Assembly (NCBI GenBank): GCA_023404675.1
Contig: JAEYAW010000018.1
Coordinates: 1 to 64,000, forward strand
Source: Pseudomonadota bacterium
GTDB taxonomy: Bacteria; Pseudomonadota; Alphaproteobacteria; Rhizobiales; Xanthobacteraceae
DNA length: 64,000 nucleotides
Direction of reading: 5' to 3'
A model generated the notes under the pieces. That model had not been told where the DNA came from. It made no database searches and saw only the letters and a program-made list of their open reading frames with translations. The position numbers were made by a program, and so were the translations under genes. Positions within the stretch are counted from its first letter, which is position 1; every line of letters starts with the position of its first letter. Shown here piece by piece: positions 37,027 to 45,944 of the stretch.

Positions 37027-38220
37027 CTAAAGTCCCAGAACCAGCTTGGCGATAATATCGCGCTGAACCTCCGACGTGCCGCCGAAGATCGTGTAGGCAC
37101 GGCCGTTGAGATGCTTCGGCACCACGGGGAGCGACGATTCCGGAATCTGCGGCGTGCTGTTCAGCCGATAGAGCGGGCGCATCGGCTCCACGAACAGCGC
37201 ATCGCTTCCGATCACCTCCACACCGAGCCGCGTCACCGCCTGATGGATCTCGCTGACGCGCAGCTTCAGCATGGACGACACCGCGCCGGGATTCTGCCCG
37301 GTCTGCAACGCCGACAGCACGCGAAGCTCCGCCATCTCCAGCGCATCGATATCGATCTCGATCTCGGACAGTTTCAGCGCGATATCCGGATCGTCGATGG
37401 GACGCCCGTTTTCCTCGGACAAAGCGAGGTCGCGCACCAGGTCGAGCGCGCGCCGCAGCCGAGGCGAGGTGATCCCCGACCGCTCGAACTCAAGCAGATA
37501 CTTGCCGTAGGTCCAGCCCTTGCCCTCCTCGCCGACGCGGTCGCTGACCGGAATCCGCACGTCGTCGAAGAACACCTGGTTCACCTCGTGGTCGCCGCCG
37601 ATGGTCAGGATCGGGCGGATGGTGATTCCGGGGCTCGTCATGTCGATCAGGACGAACGAGATTCCATCCTGCTGACGCGGGCCGTCGCTGGTCCGCACCA
37701 GCGCGAACATGCGGTTGGCGTGATGGGCGTGCGTCGTCCAGATCTTGGTGCCGTTGATGACGTAGTGATCGCCGTCGCGCACCGCCCGTGTCTTCAGCGA
37801 TGACAGGTCGGAGCCCGAGCCGGGCTCGGAATAGCCCTGACACCAATAGTCCTCGCCGGACAGGATGCGCGGCAGATAGAAGTTCTTCTGCTCCGGCGAG
37901 CCGAACCCGATGATCACCGGGCCGACCATCTTCAGCCCCATCGGCGAGAGCTGCGGCGTGTTCGCCCGGGCGCATTCCGTCTCGAAGATCCAGCGCTGGC
38001 TCGGTGTCCAGCCCGGCCCGCCGTGCTCGGTCGGCCAGCCGGGCGCGACCCAGCCTTTGGCGTGCAAGGCCTTCTGCCAGCCACGAACAACATCCGGATC
38101 CGAGAACACCGATGGCGTCAGCTTCTGCGCCCGCTGCGACTCCGGACCGAGGTGGGCCGCGATGAAATCGCGCACCTCGCTCTGGAAGCTGTGATCGGCA
38201 GCGCCGAATGCGAGATCCAT
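37027..38220 (-). CDS. Acyl-CoA dehydrogenase, first (large) subunit type
   Basis: The 397-residue flavoprotein has the ACAD start (FRSEVRDFIAAHLGPE-like), FAD/substrate motif WCQGYSEPGSGSDLSSLKTR, WTTHAHHANRMFALVRT and the C-terminal FGGTSEVQRDIIAKLVLGL. It would form the alpha,beta double bond of an acyl-CoA using FAD, passing electrons to ETF. It is encoded 10 bases downstream of another ACAD. Such pairs (PimC/PimD, FadE28/FadE29) often assemble as heterotetramers acting on ring-derived or dicarboxylic acyl-CoAs. Confidence 0.9.
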   Translation of the reverse strand: MDLAFGAADHSFQSEVRDFIAAHLGPESQRAQKLTPSVFSDPDVVRGWQKALHAKGWVAPGWPTEHGGPGWTPSQRWIFETECARANTPQLSPMGLKMVGPVIIGFGSPEQKNFYLPRILSGEDYWCQGYSEPGSGSDLSSLKTRAVRDGDHYVINGTKIWTTHAHHANRMFALVRTSDGPRQQDGISFVLIDMTSPGITIRPILTIGGDHEVNQVFFDDVRIPVSDRVGEEGKGWTYGKYLLEFERSGITSPRLRRALDLVRDLALSEENGRPIDDPDIALKLSEIEIDIDALEMAELRVLSALQTGQNPGAVSSMLKLRVSEIHQAVTRLGVEVIGSDALFVEPMRPLYRLNSTPQIPESSLPVVPKHLNGRAYTIFGGTSEVQRDIIAKLVLGL

Positions 38221-38230
38221 GATCGTCTCC

Positions 38231-39358
38231 TCAACGCCCCGGCGCGCTCAACTCGGCATGGCGGCGATAATGATGGCCGGTGCTGCCGAGCAGCGTCTCG
38301 AACGCCAGCAGGCGCTTGAAGTACAGGCCGACCTCCAGTTCCTCCGTCACGCCCATCGCGCCATGAAGCTGGACCGCCTGTTCGGCCACGAAGCGCGCGC
38401 AGCGTCCGATCTTGGCCTTCGCGCCCGATGCCGCACGGCTGCGTTCGCGACACTCTGCATCCGCCTTGAGCGCGGCCCGCAGCGCCATGGAGCGCGCTTC
38501 GTCCACCTGCACCGACATGTCGGTGAGCCGATGGCGCAGCACCTGATTGGCCGCGAGCGGCCTGCCGAACTGCTTGCGCACCTTGGTGTAGTCGAGCGTG
38601 GTGTCGAGCAGCACCTGCATCATGCCGACCGCCTCCGCCCCGAGCGCGGCCAGCGCGCGATCGATCGCCGCCTCCACCGCCGGCATGGCCTCATCGACAC
38701 CGGCAAGATGCGCCTCCGCCGGCAGATGCGCATTGCGGAGCTGAATGTTGGCGGCGCGGCCGCCGCCGAGACGAGGATAGTCAGCAACCACCACTCCGGG
38801 CGTATCGGGCGTCACGAGAAACACTCCGAGCGGACCCGCGGCATCGCCGATGCGAGCCGACACGATCACCTCATCGGCGGCCGCGGCGTCGAGCGCCGCG
38901 ATCTTGTCGCCGTCGAGCCGCCAGCCGTCGCCCTCCCGGACTGCCAGCGTCCCGACGCGCCGAATGTCGTCGCGTGAGGCCCGTTCCCCGTGCGCGAAGG
39001 CGAGCCGCATCTCACCCGAAGCAACGCGCGGCAGGATCGCCTGCTTCTGGGCATCCGTGCCGGCCTCGGCGACGAGACCCGCGCCCAGCACCACCGTCGC
39101 CAGATAGGGCTCCGCCATCAGGCCGCGCCCCATCGCCTCCATCAGAATCCCGGTTTCGACAGCGCCCGCGCCATGTCCGCCGTATGTCTCCGGCAACGGC
39201 AGCGCGAGCCATCCCAGCTCCGCCATCGCGCGCCACACCTGCGCGGAGAAACCCTCATGCTCCGCGCGTCTGCGATAGTCGCTCGTACACGTCTCGGAGA
39301 CGAAACGTTCCGCACTTTCCCGCAGCATCCGCTGCTCGTCGGTCAGGTTCAGATCCAT
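38231..39358 (-). CDS. Acyl-CoA dehydrogenase, second (small) subunit type
   Basis: From MDLNLTDEQRMLRESAERFV the product is 375 residues, with a diverged ACAD fold: GWLALPLPETYGGHGAGAVE, AFAHGERASRDDIRRVG in place of the canonical TEPxAGSD motif, and the C-terminal AVQLHGAMGVTEELEVGLYF. The altered flavin/substrate loop fits the partner-subunit type of heteromeric ACADs such as PimD. It lies between the hydratase and the first ACAD in the same operon. Confidence 0.85.
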   Translation of the reverse strand: MDLNLTDEQRMLRESAERFVSETCTSDYRRRAEHEGFSAQVWRAMAELGWLALPLPETYGGHGAGAVETGILMEAMGRGLMAEPYLATVVLGAGLVAEAGTDAQKQAILPRVASGEMRLAFAHGERASRDDIRRVGTLAVREGDGWRLDGDKIAALDAAAADEVIVSARIGDAAGPLGVFLVTPDTPGVVVADYPRLGGGRAANIQLRNAHLPAEAHLAGVDEAMPAVEAAIDRALAALGAEAVGMMQVLLDTTLDYTKVRKQFGRPLAANQVLRHRLTDMSVQVDEARSMALRAALKADAECRERSRAASGAKAKIGRCARFVAEQAVQLHGAMGVTEELEVGLYFKRLLAFETLLGSTGHHYRRHAELSAPGR

Positions 39359-39365
39359 GCGTGCC

Positions 39366-40217
39366 TCAGCCTGCCTGAACGACCTTGCGAACCGCCGGCG
39401 GCAGGCCCGCCGGATCGACGATCGAACCGAACTCCTGAAGATTGTGCGCATGACAGAGCTGATGCAGCGCGAAGGCCTGATCGATGGCCTGCTGCTGCCC
39501 CATCGTGTCCACCGTATGGTTGACGGCTTCCTTCGCCATCTTCAGCGCGAAGGATGGCTTCGCCGCGATCCGCTTCGCCAGATCGAGCGTGAACGGCACC
39601 AGCCATTCGCGCGGCACCACGTGATTGACCATGCCGAGCCGGTGCGCCTCGTCGGCCGACCACGCGTCGGCGGTGAACAGGAATTCCTTCGCCTTGCGCG
39701 TTCCCACTTCCCACGGATGCACGAACCACTCGACGCCGCAGACGCCGAACGTCACCACCGGATCGCAGAACTCGGCATCCTGACTGGCGACGATCAGGTC
39801 GCAGGCCCATGCCAGCATCAACCCGCCCGCAATGCACTTGCCCTGCACCTCCGCGATGGTCGGCTTGGCGAGATTGCGCCAGCGGCGCGTCATCTGAAGA
39901 TAGATTTCCTGCTCGCGTGCGAAGCGGCCATGCGCGTTGGGTTCACGAAAACCGCCCCAGTGGCCGACTGGCGGAAAGTCGATGCCCGCCTCGTCCTTGT
40001 CTTTCGCGCGAAGGTCGTGGCCCGCGGAAAAGTGCGGACCGTTGCCGGCCAGAATGATGACCTTCACCTCATCGTCCTGGACCGCGAGATCGAACGCCGC
40101 GTTCAGATCGTAGGTCATCTGAAGGTTCTGCGCGTTGCGCATCTCGGGCCGGTTCATGACGATGCGCATCACCTGCGGATCAGGCCGCTGAATCTCGATG
40201 GTTTCGTCGTTTGCCAT
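39366..40217 (-). CDS. Enoyl-CoA hydratase/isomerase family protein
   Basis: The 283-residue crotonase-fold protein has IILAGNGPHFSAGHDLRAKD (oxyanion-hole loop) and a later QGKCIAGGLMLAWACDLIVA segment, both typical of the family, and AKDKDEAGIDFPPVGHWGG as an insertion. It would hydrate the enoyl-CoA made by the paired ACADs. It follows the binding-protein gene after a 78-base spacer with a strong hairpin. Crotonases have diverse reactions, so hydratase is the default call. Confidence 0.85.
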   Translation of the reverse strand: MANDETIEIQRPDPQVMRIVMNRPEMRNAQNLQMTYDLNAAFDLAVQDDEVKVIILAGNGPHFSAGHDLRAKDKDEAGIDFPPVGHWGGFREPNAHGRFAREQEIYLQMTRRWRNLAKPTIAEVQGKCIAGGLMLAWACDLIVASQDAEFCDPVVTFGVCGVEWFVHPWEVGTRKAKEFLFTADAWSADEAHRLGMVNHVVPREWLVPFTLDLAKRIAAKPSFALKMAKEAVNHTVDTMGQQQAIDQAFALHQLCHAHNLQEFGSIVDPAGLPPAVRKVVQAG

Positions 40218-40247
40218 GCGTTGCTATTCCAGATCGAGGAGAGCGCC

Positions 40248-40280
40248 GCGTCGGGGCGACGATCGTGATCGCCCCGACGC
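40248..40280 (-). other. Long hairpin between the binding-protein and hydratase genes
   Basis: GCGTCGGGGCGA pairs perfectly with TCGCCCCGACGC (12 bp) around a 9-base loop, 16 bases after the binding-protein stop. There is no T tract, so full termination is unlikely. Such hairpins after periplasmic-binding-protein genes protect that part of the mRNA and raise its expression relative to downstream genes; that role is inferred here. Confidence 0.6.
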
Positions 40281-40295
40281 CCGGTGCCATCGGAA

Positions 40296-41507
40296 TTACT
40301 GCCCGGCGTCCTTGGCGAACTGTACGTTGCTGGCGATGGTCTGCCAGCGGCCGTTCTTGATCTCGGCAATGGTGGACGCTGCGACGCCAAGGTGATTGGT
40401 CTTGGAGAACTTCACCGGTGAACCGCCGAAGATGTCCTGGAACGCCTGCCCGGCTTCCATCGCCTCGATCATGGACTCCGTGGTCAGGTTCTTGCCGGCC
40501 AGCCCCGCGTAGTAGGCAAACACCTGCACGCCGTTGTAGCCCGCCGTGGTCTGCAGGTTCGGATCGATGCCGAACATCTTGCGATAGGCCTCGATGAACT
40601 CTTTCACCTTGCCGGTGGCAGTATCGGGATAGAAGATGTCCCCTGTGCCGGCGGCCACGACGCCCTCGGTCGCCTCCTTGCCGAGATCGTGCAGATCGGG
40701 AACGTAGCTCGGGCTCGCCGTCACCAACATCGGCGACCATCCCAGCTTCTTCGCCGCGTTCAGGATGCCGACGGTCTCGCGCACCACCGATCCGAGCACG
40801 ACGAGATCGCAGGAATCCGCCTTCATGCGCGCCACCTGCGAGTTGAAATCGCTCGCTCCGCGCTTGTAGGACACCATCGTCGCGGCCGGAACGTTCATCT
40901 GCTTGAGCTGATCGGTATAGGCATCGGTGAAATTCTTGCCCATCTCGTCGTCCTGATAGACGATGCAGGGCTTCTTCGCCTTGCGGTTCTCGATCATGTA
41001 TTTGATCGCGAGCCGCATCTGGTCGTAATACGGCGAGAAGATATTGAATTTGAGCCGATCCTCCGGCTTGGATGGATCCATCTTGAAGGTGAATTCGGCG
41101 GCCGTGATCGGGAACAGATGCAGCATGCCCGCATTCTGCACGAGCGGCAGCGGCGCCAGCGTCGTCGCCGATCCCATCGCCGAGACGATCGCGAACACCT
41201 TGTCCAGCTCGATCAGCTTCTGGGTCTGAAGCACAGCCTTCTTCGGGTCGTAGCCATCGTCTTCATTGACCAGCCGCAGCTTGCGTCCGTTGACGCCGCC
41301 CTTGGCGTTGATCTCCTCGACCGCGAGTTTCATGCCGTTGGTCGCCGGAACGCCCCACGCCTTGAGCGGTCCTGACAAATCCATGTGCGTGCCGATCACG
41401 ATCTCCGTGTCGGTCACGCCCTGCGTCTTGAACTGCGCGGTTGCCGGCGAGGCCAGCATGGCTCCCAACGCCACAGCGGCGACTGTCGTGAGAAAACGTC
41501 CTGTCAT
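40296..41507 (-). CDS. ABC transporter periplasmic substrate-binding protein of the acid-uptake operon
   Basis: The 403-residue protein has a signal peptide (VAAVALGAMLASPATAQ) and a Peripla_BP_6 fold (IVIGTHMDLSGPLKAWGVPA, INAKGGVNGRKLRLV, VYQDDEMGKNF). It belongs to a different branch from the tandem pair near the left end. Its gene lies between an AMP-ligase and an enoyl-CoA hydratase, so the ligand is probably a carboxylic acid, not a branched-chain amino acid. Members of this family in Rhodopseudomonas bind aromatic and fatty acids. Confidence 0.88.
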   Translation of the reverse strand: MTGRFLTTVAAVALGAMLASPATAQFKTQGVTDTEIVIGTHMDLSGPLKAWGVPATNGMKLAVEEINAKGGVNGRKLRLVNEDDGYDPKKAVLQTQKLIELDKVFAIVSAMGSATTLAPLPLVQNAGMLHLFPITAAEFTFKMDPSKPEDRLKFNIFSPYYDQMRLAIKYMIENRKAKKPCIVYQDDEMGKNFTDAYTDQLKQMNVPAATMVSYKRGASDFNSQVARMKADSCDLVVLGSVVRETVGILNAAKKLGWSPMLVTASPSYVPDLHDLGKEATEGVVAAGTGDIFYPDTATGKVKEFIEAYRKMFGIDPNLQTTAGYNGVQVFAYYAGLAGKNLTTESMIEAMEAGQAFQDIFGGSPVKFSKTNHLGVAASTIAEIKNGRWQTIASNVQFAKDAGQ

Positions 41508-41541
41508 GGCCTTCCTCCTGTTTGACGATCTTTATCGTTGT

Positions 41542-43299
41542 TCATTCGGCGGTTTGCAGAACCCTCGCGCGCTCATTGCCCGGCGGCGAACCGCCACTCT
41601 CGGCGAGCAGCACGTGGCGGCGCAGCGTCAGCGCGGGACCGACGGCCGGATCGCCCGGCCCGAGCGGCCGCTCGATCAATTCAAAGCTGTCGATCACCAC
41701 ATCGGACTGCGCGGCGTTGGCCTGCGCCACGGCGTCGCGGATCAGATCGCGGATTTCGCTGGCGAGACACAGGCTGCGGAAATGCGTGAACGGCACGCCG
41801 CGATCCTGCGCGAATTTCACCACCTGATCGTAGTCGATCAGCACCAGCGCGCGCGTCCGATCCTCTTGCCCGGGGGTAAGCACCGCATCGGCGATATAGG
41901 GCGATGCCTTCAACGCCCGCTCGGCCGCGCGCGGCAGCACATGCCCGCCGCCGGACCGGCGCAGCAGATCGTCCATCCGCGCCGCAGGGGCGAGCGAGCC
42001 GTCCGAACCCGCCGCGTCGCCGCTGGCGATCCAGGCATCGGGCCGGCCGCGCGTTCCCAGCACCTCCTGTGCCCGCACCAGCAACTCCCGCGTCTCCGAC
42101 AGCATGGCCTCGATGCCATCCAGCAGTTGCGCGGTCTGAAGCCCTCGGCCGGACAGCGGTGTGATCGCAACCGCACCGCCAGCTTCCGCCAGACCATAAA
42201 CATCCGTCATCTCGCGGCCGAGATCGCGATACCATTCGACGACCTCGGGGTGCCACGCGGCCCCCGACGTCAGGCACAGCCGCGCGCCGTCGATCCCGAG
42301 CCGCTGCCGCAGCGGCCGGCGGACAAGGCGGTCGCCGATGGCATTCACCAGCGCGACCCACGCGCCGGAACGGCTGCGCGCGCGGCGGCTGAACGCCATC
42401 GCCACGCGATAGGCCCAGCGCTGCAGGCGCGTCGCCTCGCCAAGATTCAGCAACACGCTCTTGCGCAGCGCGCCCCAGACGCGCGGTGGGGCCTGCACGA
42501 TGGAGGGCTGCAACTCGGCGAGATTGGCAAGGGCCGTATCCGCGCTTTCCGCGAAGTTGATCACGGCACCGCGCGCCAGCGACGCATAGATGCCCACCAC
42601 CCGCTCCAGCACGTGATGCATCGGCGTCAGCGCAAGACGCTCGTCGCCCGCATGCAGATCGAGCGCCCCGGCGGCACGGGCCACCTGCGCGGCGAGGCCG
42701 CGATGGCTGAGTTCGGTGCCATGGGCGGGGCGCGTGGTGCCCGAACTCATCATGATCACCGCAGGAGCATGCGGCGCCGGCGGCAACGGATCGTCATCGC
42801 CATCCCGGGCTCCCTGCGCCGCGATCCCGTCCAACGTTGGAATGCCGTCGGCGATATCGTCCGCGCTCCAGTCCTCGCGCAGCAGCACGAGATGGCGCAG
42901 CGCGGGGCAGGATTGACGAACCGCGCGCGCGGCATGAATCCTCCGCTCGCCTTCCACGAAGAGCACCCGCGCGCCGGTCTCATTGAGCGCCCGCTTCAGT
43001 TCCGCCTCGCCCGCGTGGCAGTCGAGCCCCGCCGAGACGCCGCCCGCACGCATCACCGCAAGGTCGGCGATCACCCATTCGCAGCCGTTGCCCGCATAGA
43101 TCGCGGCGGTCTCGCCCTCGGCGAGAAGCCCGGCCCGCCGCAAGCCGCGCGACAGCGTTTCAACCTTCGTGATCAGCTCGGTCCCGCTGATGTGGTGCCA
43201 CAGACCATAGCGCTTCCAGCGCAGCACGGGCGCATCGCCCGCCGTCTTGAGGCCGCGCAGCAGAAGGCCGATCAGCGTTCCGGGGTTACCCTGCATCAT
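41542..43299 (-). CDS. Divergent AMP-binding (long-chain acyl-CoA synthetase-like) protein in the Liv operon
   Basis: From MMQGNPGTLIGLLLRGLKTA the protein is 585 residues with the ANL fold, but several catalytic motifs are altered. The P-loop reads SSGTTRPAHG (about 185-194), lacking the usual Gly-x-Pro-Lys-Gly lysine. The A7 region reads WIASGDAAGSDGSLAPAARMDDL, with SGD in place of TGD and no GR-K pair. The C-terminus reads PALTLRRHVL, where the catalytic lysine would be expected. The ATGATG start overlaps the livF stop, so it is co-translated with the transporter. It may have a weak or different activity, or work as a transporter-associated acyl-binding subunit; the canonical enzyme at 35375 would do the activation. 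Confidence 0.75.
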   Translation of the reverse strand: MMQGNPGTLIGLLLRGLKTAGDAPVLRWKRYGLWHHISGTELITKVETLSRGLRRAGLLAEGETAAIYAGNGCEWVIADLAVMRAGGVSAGLDCHAGEAELKRALNETGARVLFVEGERRIHAARAVRQSCPALRHLVLLREDWSADDIADGIPTLDGIAAQGARDGDDDPLPPAPHAPAVIMMSSGTTRPAHGTELSHRGLAAQVARAAGALDLHAGDERLALTPMHHVLERVVGIYASLARGAVINFAESADTALANLAELQPSIVQAPPRVWGALRKSVLLNLGEATRLQRWAYRVAMAFSRRARSRSGAWVALVNAIGDRLVRRPLRQRLGIDGARLCLTSGAAWHPEVVEWYRDLGREMTDVYGLAEAGGAVAITPLSGRGLQTAQLLDGIEAMLSETRELLVRAQEVLGTRGRPDAWIASGDAAGSDGSLAPAARMDDLLRRSGGGHVLPRAAERALKASPYIADAVLTPGQEDRTRALVLIDYDQVVKFAQDRGVPFTHFRSLCLASEIRDLIRDAVAQANAAQSDVVIDSFELIERPLGPGDPAVGPALTLRRHVLLAESGGSPPGNERARVLQTAE

Positions 43300-44036
43300 G
43301 CGCGCCCTGCTCCGTGCATGCCGAGATAAAATTCCTGCACCTGATCGGATTGCAGCAGCCGCGCACAGGTGTCGTGCATCACCACCCGTCCAACTTCCAG
43401 CACGTAGCCGTAATGCGCGGCTTCCAGCGCCATGCGCGCGTTCTGCTCGACGAGAAGGATCGACACGCCCTCTTCCGCGTTGAGCCGCCGGATGATCGTG
43501 AATATCTCCTTCACCAGAAGCGGCGAAAGACCGAGCGAGGGCTCGTCCAGCAGCAGCACTTTCGGACGGCTCATCAGTGCCCGACTGATCGCGAGCATCT
43601 GCTGCTGGCCGCCGGAGAGTTGCCCCGCAGTCTGCTCGGCCCGCTCGCGCAGCACGGGGAAATAGCCGAACACCCGTTCGAGATCGTCGGCGACGGCGGC
43701 GCGATCCTTGCGGATGTAGGCACCCATGCGCAGGTTGTCGCGCACCGAGAGGAACGGAAACACCTCTCGCCCCTCCGGCACGTGGCTGATGCCGAGCCGC
43801 ACCACCTTGTCCGGCTCCATCCGCTCGATGCGTCGCCCCTCGAACTCGATGCTCCCCTTGAGCGGATCCAGCACGCCGGAGATGGTCTTGAGGATCGAGG
43901 TCTTGCCCGCGCCGTTCGCGCCGAGCACGGTGACGATCTGGCCCTGCATCAGATCCAGCGTGATGCCGCGGATCGCCGTGATCGGACCGTAGCAGCTCTC
44001 GATATTGGCGAGGCGGAGAATGGGCTGTGCGCTCAT
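43296..44036 (-). CDS. livF: Liv-type ABC transporter ATPase LivF
   Basis: The 246-residue ATPase has Walker A GANGAGKTS, signature LSGGQQQMLAISRAL, Walker B KVLLLDEPSLGLSPLLV and the LivF tail (LVEQNARMALEAAHYGYVLE). It pairs with LivG, from which it is separated by 3 bases. Confidence 0.93.
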   Translation of the reverse strand: MSAQPILRLANIESCYGPITAIRGITLDLMQGQIVTVLGANGAGKTSILKTISGVLDPLKGSIEFEGRRIERMEPDKVVRLGISHVPEGREVFPFLSVRDNLRMGAYIRKDRAAVADDLERVFGYFPVLRERAEQTAGQLSGGQQQMLAISRALMSRPKVLLLDEPSLGLSPLLVKEIFTIIRRLNAEEGVSILLVEQNARMALEAAHYGYVLEVGRVVMHDTCARLLQSDQVQEFYLGMHGAGRA

Positions 44037-44039
44037 GTC

Positions 44040-44798
44040 TCAGGCTCCCAGATAAGCAGCGACGACATCGGGATTGGTCTGTACCTCCTGCGAGGTGCCG
44101 ATCGCCATCATGCGCCCGTAGTTCAGCGCCAGAACACGATCCGACACGCGCGAGACAAGACCCATGTCGTGCTCGACCATCAGGATGGAGATGCCGAGCC
44201 GCCGGTTGATTTCCAGAATCCACTCGGCCATGGCGTCGGTCTCCTCCACGTTCAGCCCCGAGGACGGCTCATCCAGCAGCAGCAGCCTCGGGCCAACGCA
44301 CAGCGCGCGCGCCACCTCGATCACCTTGCGCACGCCGTAGGGCAATCCGCCGATCAGGGCGTCGCGGTATCGCTGGAGGCGCAGCACATCCATCACCTCC
44401 TCGACCGCGCGGCGGTGCTCGACCTCCTGCTGGCGCACCTTGGGCGTGCGGAAGATGTCCTGCCACATCGAGGTGGTCGAGAAGCGGTGCCGGCCGACCA
44501 GAAGGTTCGCCAGCGTCGAGGCACTCTCGAACAGCTCGATGTTCTGGAAGGTACGCGCTATGCCTTTGCCCGCGATCTCCTGCGCCGAGACGCGCGTGAC
44601 GTCCTCGTCGCGAAATACGATCTTCCCCTCGGTCGGGGTGTAAAGCCGGCTGATGAGATTGAAGACCGTGGTCTTGCCTGCGCCGTTCGGGCCGATGATG
44701 GTGAAGATTTCGCCTTCGTCGATCTCGAACGTTACCTTGTCGACGGCAGTAAGGCCGCCGAACCGGATGGTCAGGTCCCTGACAGCGAAGAACGTCAC
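44040..44798 (-). CDS. livG: Liv-type ABC transporter ATPase LivG
   Basis: A GTG start at 44798, overlapping the livM stop by GTGA, gives a 252-residue ATPase: TFFAVRDLTIRFGGLTAVDK, Walker A GPNGAGKTT, signature LPYGVRKVIEVARAL and Walker B LLLLDEPSSGLNVEET. The open frame continues upstream to 45833 inside livM, but that part has no homology in this frame. Confidence 0.92.
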   Translation of the reverse strand: MTFFAVRDLTIRFGGLTAVDKVTFEIDEGEIFTIIGPNGAGKTTVFNLISRLYTPTEGKIVFRDEDVTRVSAQEIAGKGIARTFQNIELFESASTLANLLVGRHRFSTTSMWQDIFRTPKVRQQEVEHRRAVEEVMDVLRLQRYRDALIGGLPYGVRKVIEVARALCVGPRLLLLDEPSSGLNVEETDAMAEWILEINRRLGISILMVEHDMGLVSRVSDRVLALNYGRMMAIGTSQEVQTNPDVVAAYLGA

Positions 44799-45940
44799 CG
44801 GCCCCGCTCCGACTTGAGGAACATCTTCTGCCGGCGCGCGCTGGTCGGCCGGTAGAGCGGAAACTGTCGGAAATAGGCCTTCATCCGCTGCCATCGCCCG
44901 TCGATTCCGAGCGGCTCGTAGATGATGAAGAAGATGATGATCAGCCCGAAGATCAGCGACTTCAGGCCCGGCGCGTTGACGACGCGCAGCACGCCGTCCT
45001 GAATAGCCGTCGTCGTCGCATCTGGCAGCCCGATCCCCTGCATCAGTCCGAGGGTCAGATGCGGCACGCGATCCTTGACCAGGATCAGGAGCGGGTCGAC
45101 CATCACCATGAAGATCGCGCCGAACACCGCACCGCGCAGGCTGAGAATGCCGCCGATGATGATGATCATCACGAAATCGATCGACAGCGCCAGGGTGAAC
45201 ATCTCCGGCGTGATGAACGACAGCTTGTGAGCGTAAAGCACCCCCGCGATTCCGGTGATCGCCGCCGAGATCGCGAATGCCCGCGTTTTGTACTTCGTGG
45301 TGTCGACGCCCATGCTGCGCGCGGCGGTCTCGCTGTCGCGGATGGCGAGAAAGGCGCGGCCGGTCGGCGAGCGGATGATGTTGATCGCCGCGAGAATCAC
45401 CAGCGCCGTCACCAGCAGGCACAGATAGTAGAAGCCGGCCTCGCCCAGCCGGATGCCGAACACGGACGGCGGCGACAGCATCAGTCCCTCGTTGCCGTGC
45501 GTGACGGATTCCCAGCGCGCGGCGATCTCCTCCACGATGAAGGCGAAGGCGAAGGTGGCGATGGCAAGATAAATGCCGTGCAGACGCAGCGCCGGCAGGC
45601 CGACCAGGTAGCCGATCAGCCCCGTGAACAGCCCTGCGCCGATCAGATAGACCGGCAACGGAACACCGTATTTCTGCGAGACCGCAGCCGCATAGGCGCC
45701 GATGGCGAGAAACGCCGCGTGGCCGATCGACACCTGTCCCGCCTGCCCCGACAGGATGTTCAGTGCAACGCCGACGACAACGTAGATCATCACGAAGACG
45801 ACCTGGCTCACATAATAGGAGCCCAGCAGCCACGGCACGGCGAGCAGGACGGCGAAGAGCACGGCGTACCAGAACGCGCCTGTCGCGGACGGAAACAGCT
45901 GCTGATCCTGGGTATAATCGACCTTTGCCCGGTTGGTCAT
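44795..45940 (-). CDS. livM: Liv-type ABC permease LivM
   Basis: The 381-residue membrane protein has about nine helices and the family signature LSGQAGQVSIGHAAFLAIGA near residue 65. GRAFLAIRDSETAARSMGVD, in the cytoplasmic loop, is the ATPase-coupling (EAA-like) segment. It forms the channel with LivH. It starts 4 bases after the livH stop. Confidence 0.93.
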   Translation of the reverse strand: MTNRAKVDYTQDQQLFPSATGAFWYAVLFAVLLAVPWLLGSYYVSQVVFVMIYVVVGVALNILSGQAGQVSIGHAAFLAIGAYAAAVSQKYGVPLPVYLIGAGLFTGLIGYLVGLPALRLHGIYLAIATFAFAFIVEEIAARWESVTHGNEGLMLSPPSVFGIRLGEAGFYYLCLLVTALVILAAINIIRSPTGRAFLAIRDSETAARSMGVDTTKYKTRAFAISAAITGIAGVLYAHKLSFITPEMFTLALSIDFVMIIIIGGILSLRGAVFGAIFMVMVDPLLILVKDRVPHLTLGLMQGIGLPDATTTAIQDGVLRVVNAPGLKSLIFGLIIIFFIIYEPLGIDGRWQRMKAYFRQFPLYRPTSARRQKMFLKSERGR

Positions 45941-45944
45941 GACG

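Noticed and set aside
43300..44223. 893-residue protein covering the AMP-ligase and the livF/livG region
   Set aside because: The upstream part is out of frame with livF and livG; the AMP-ligase homology begins at the ATG at 43299.
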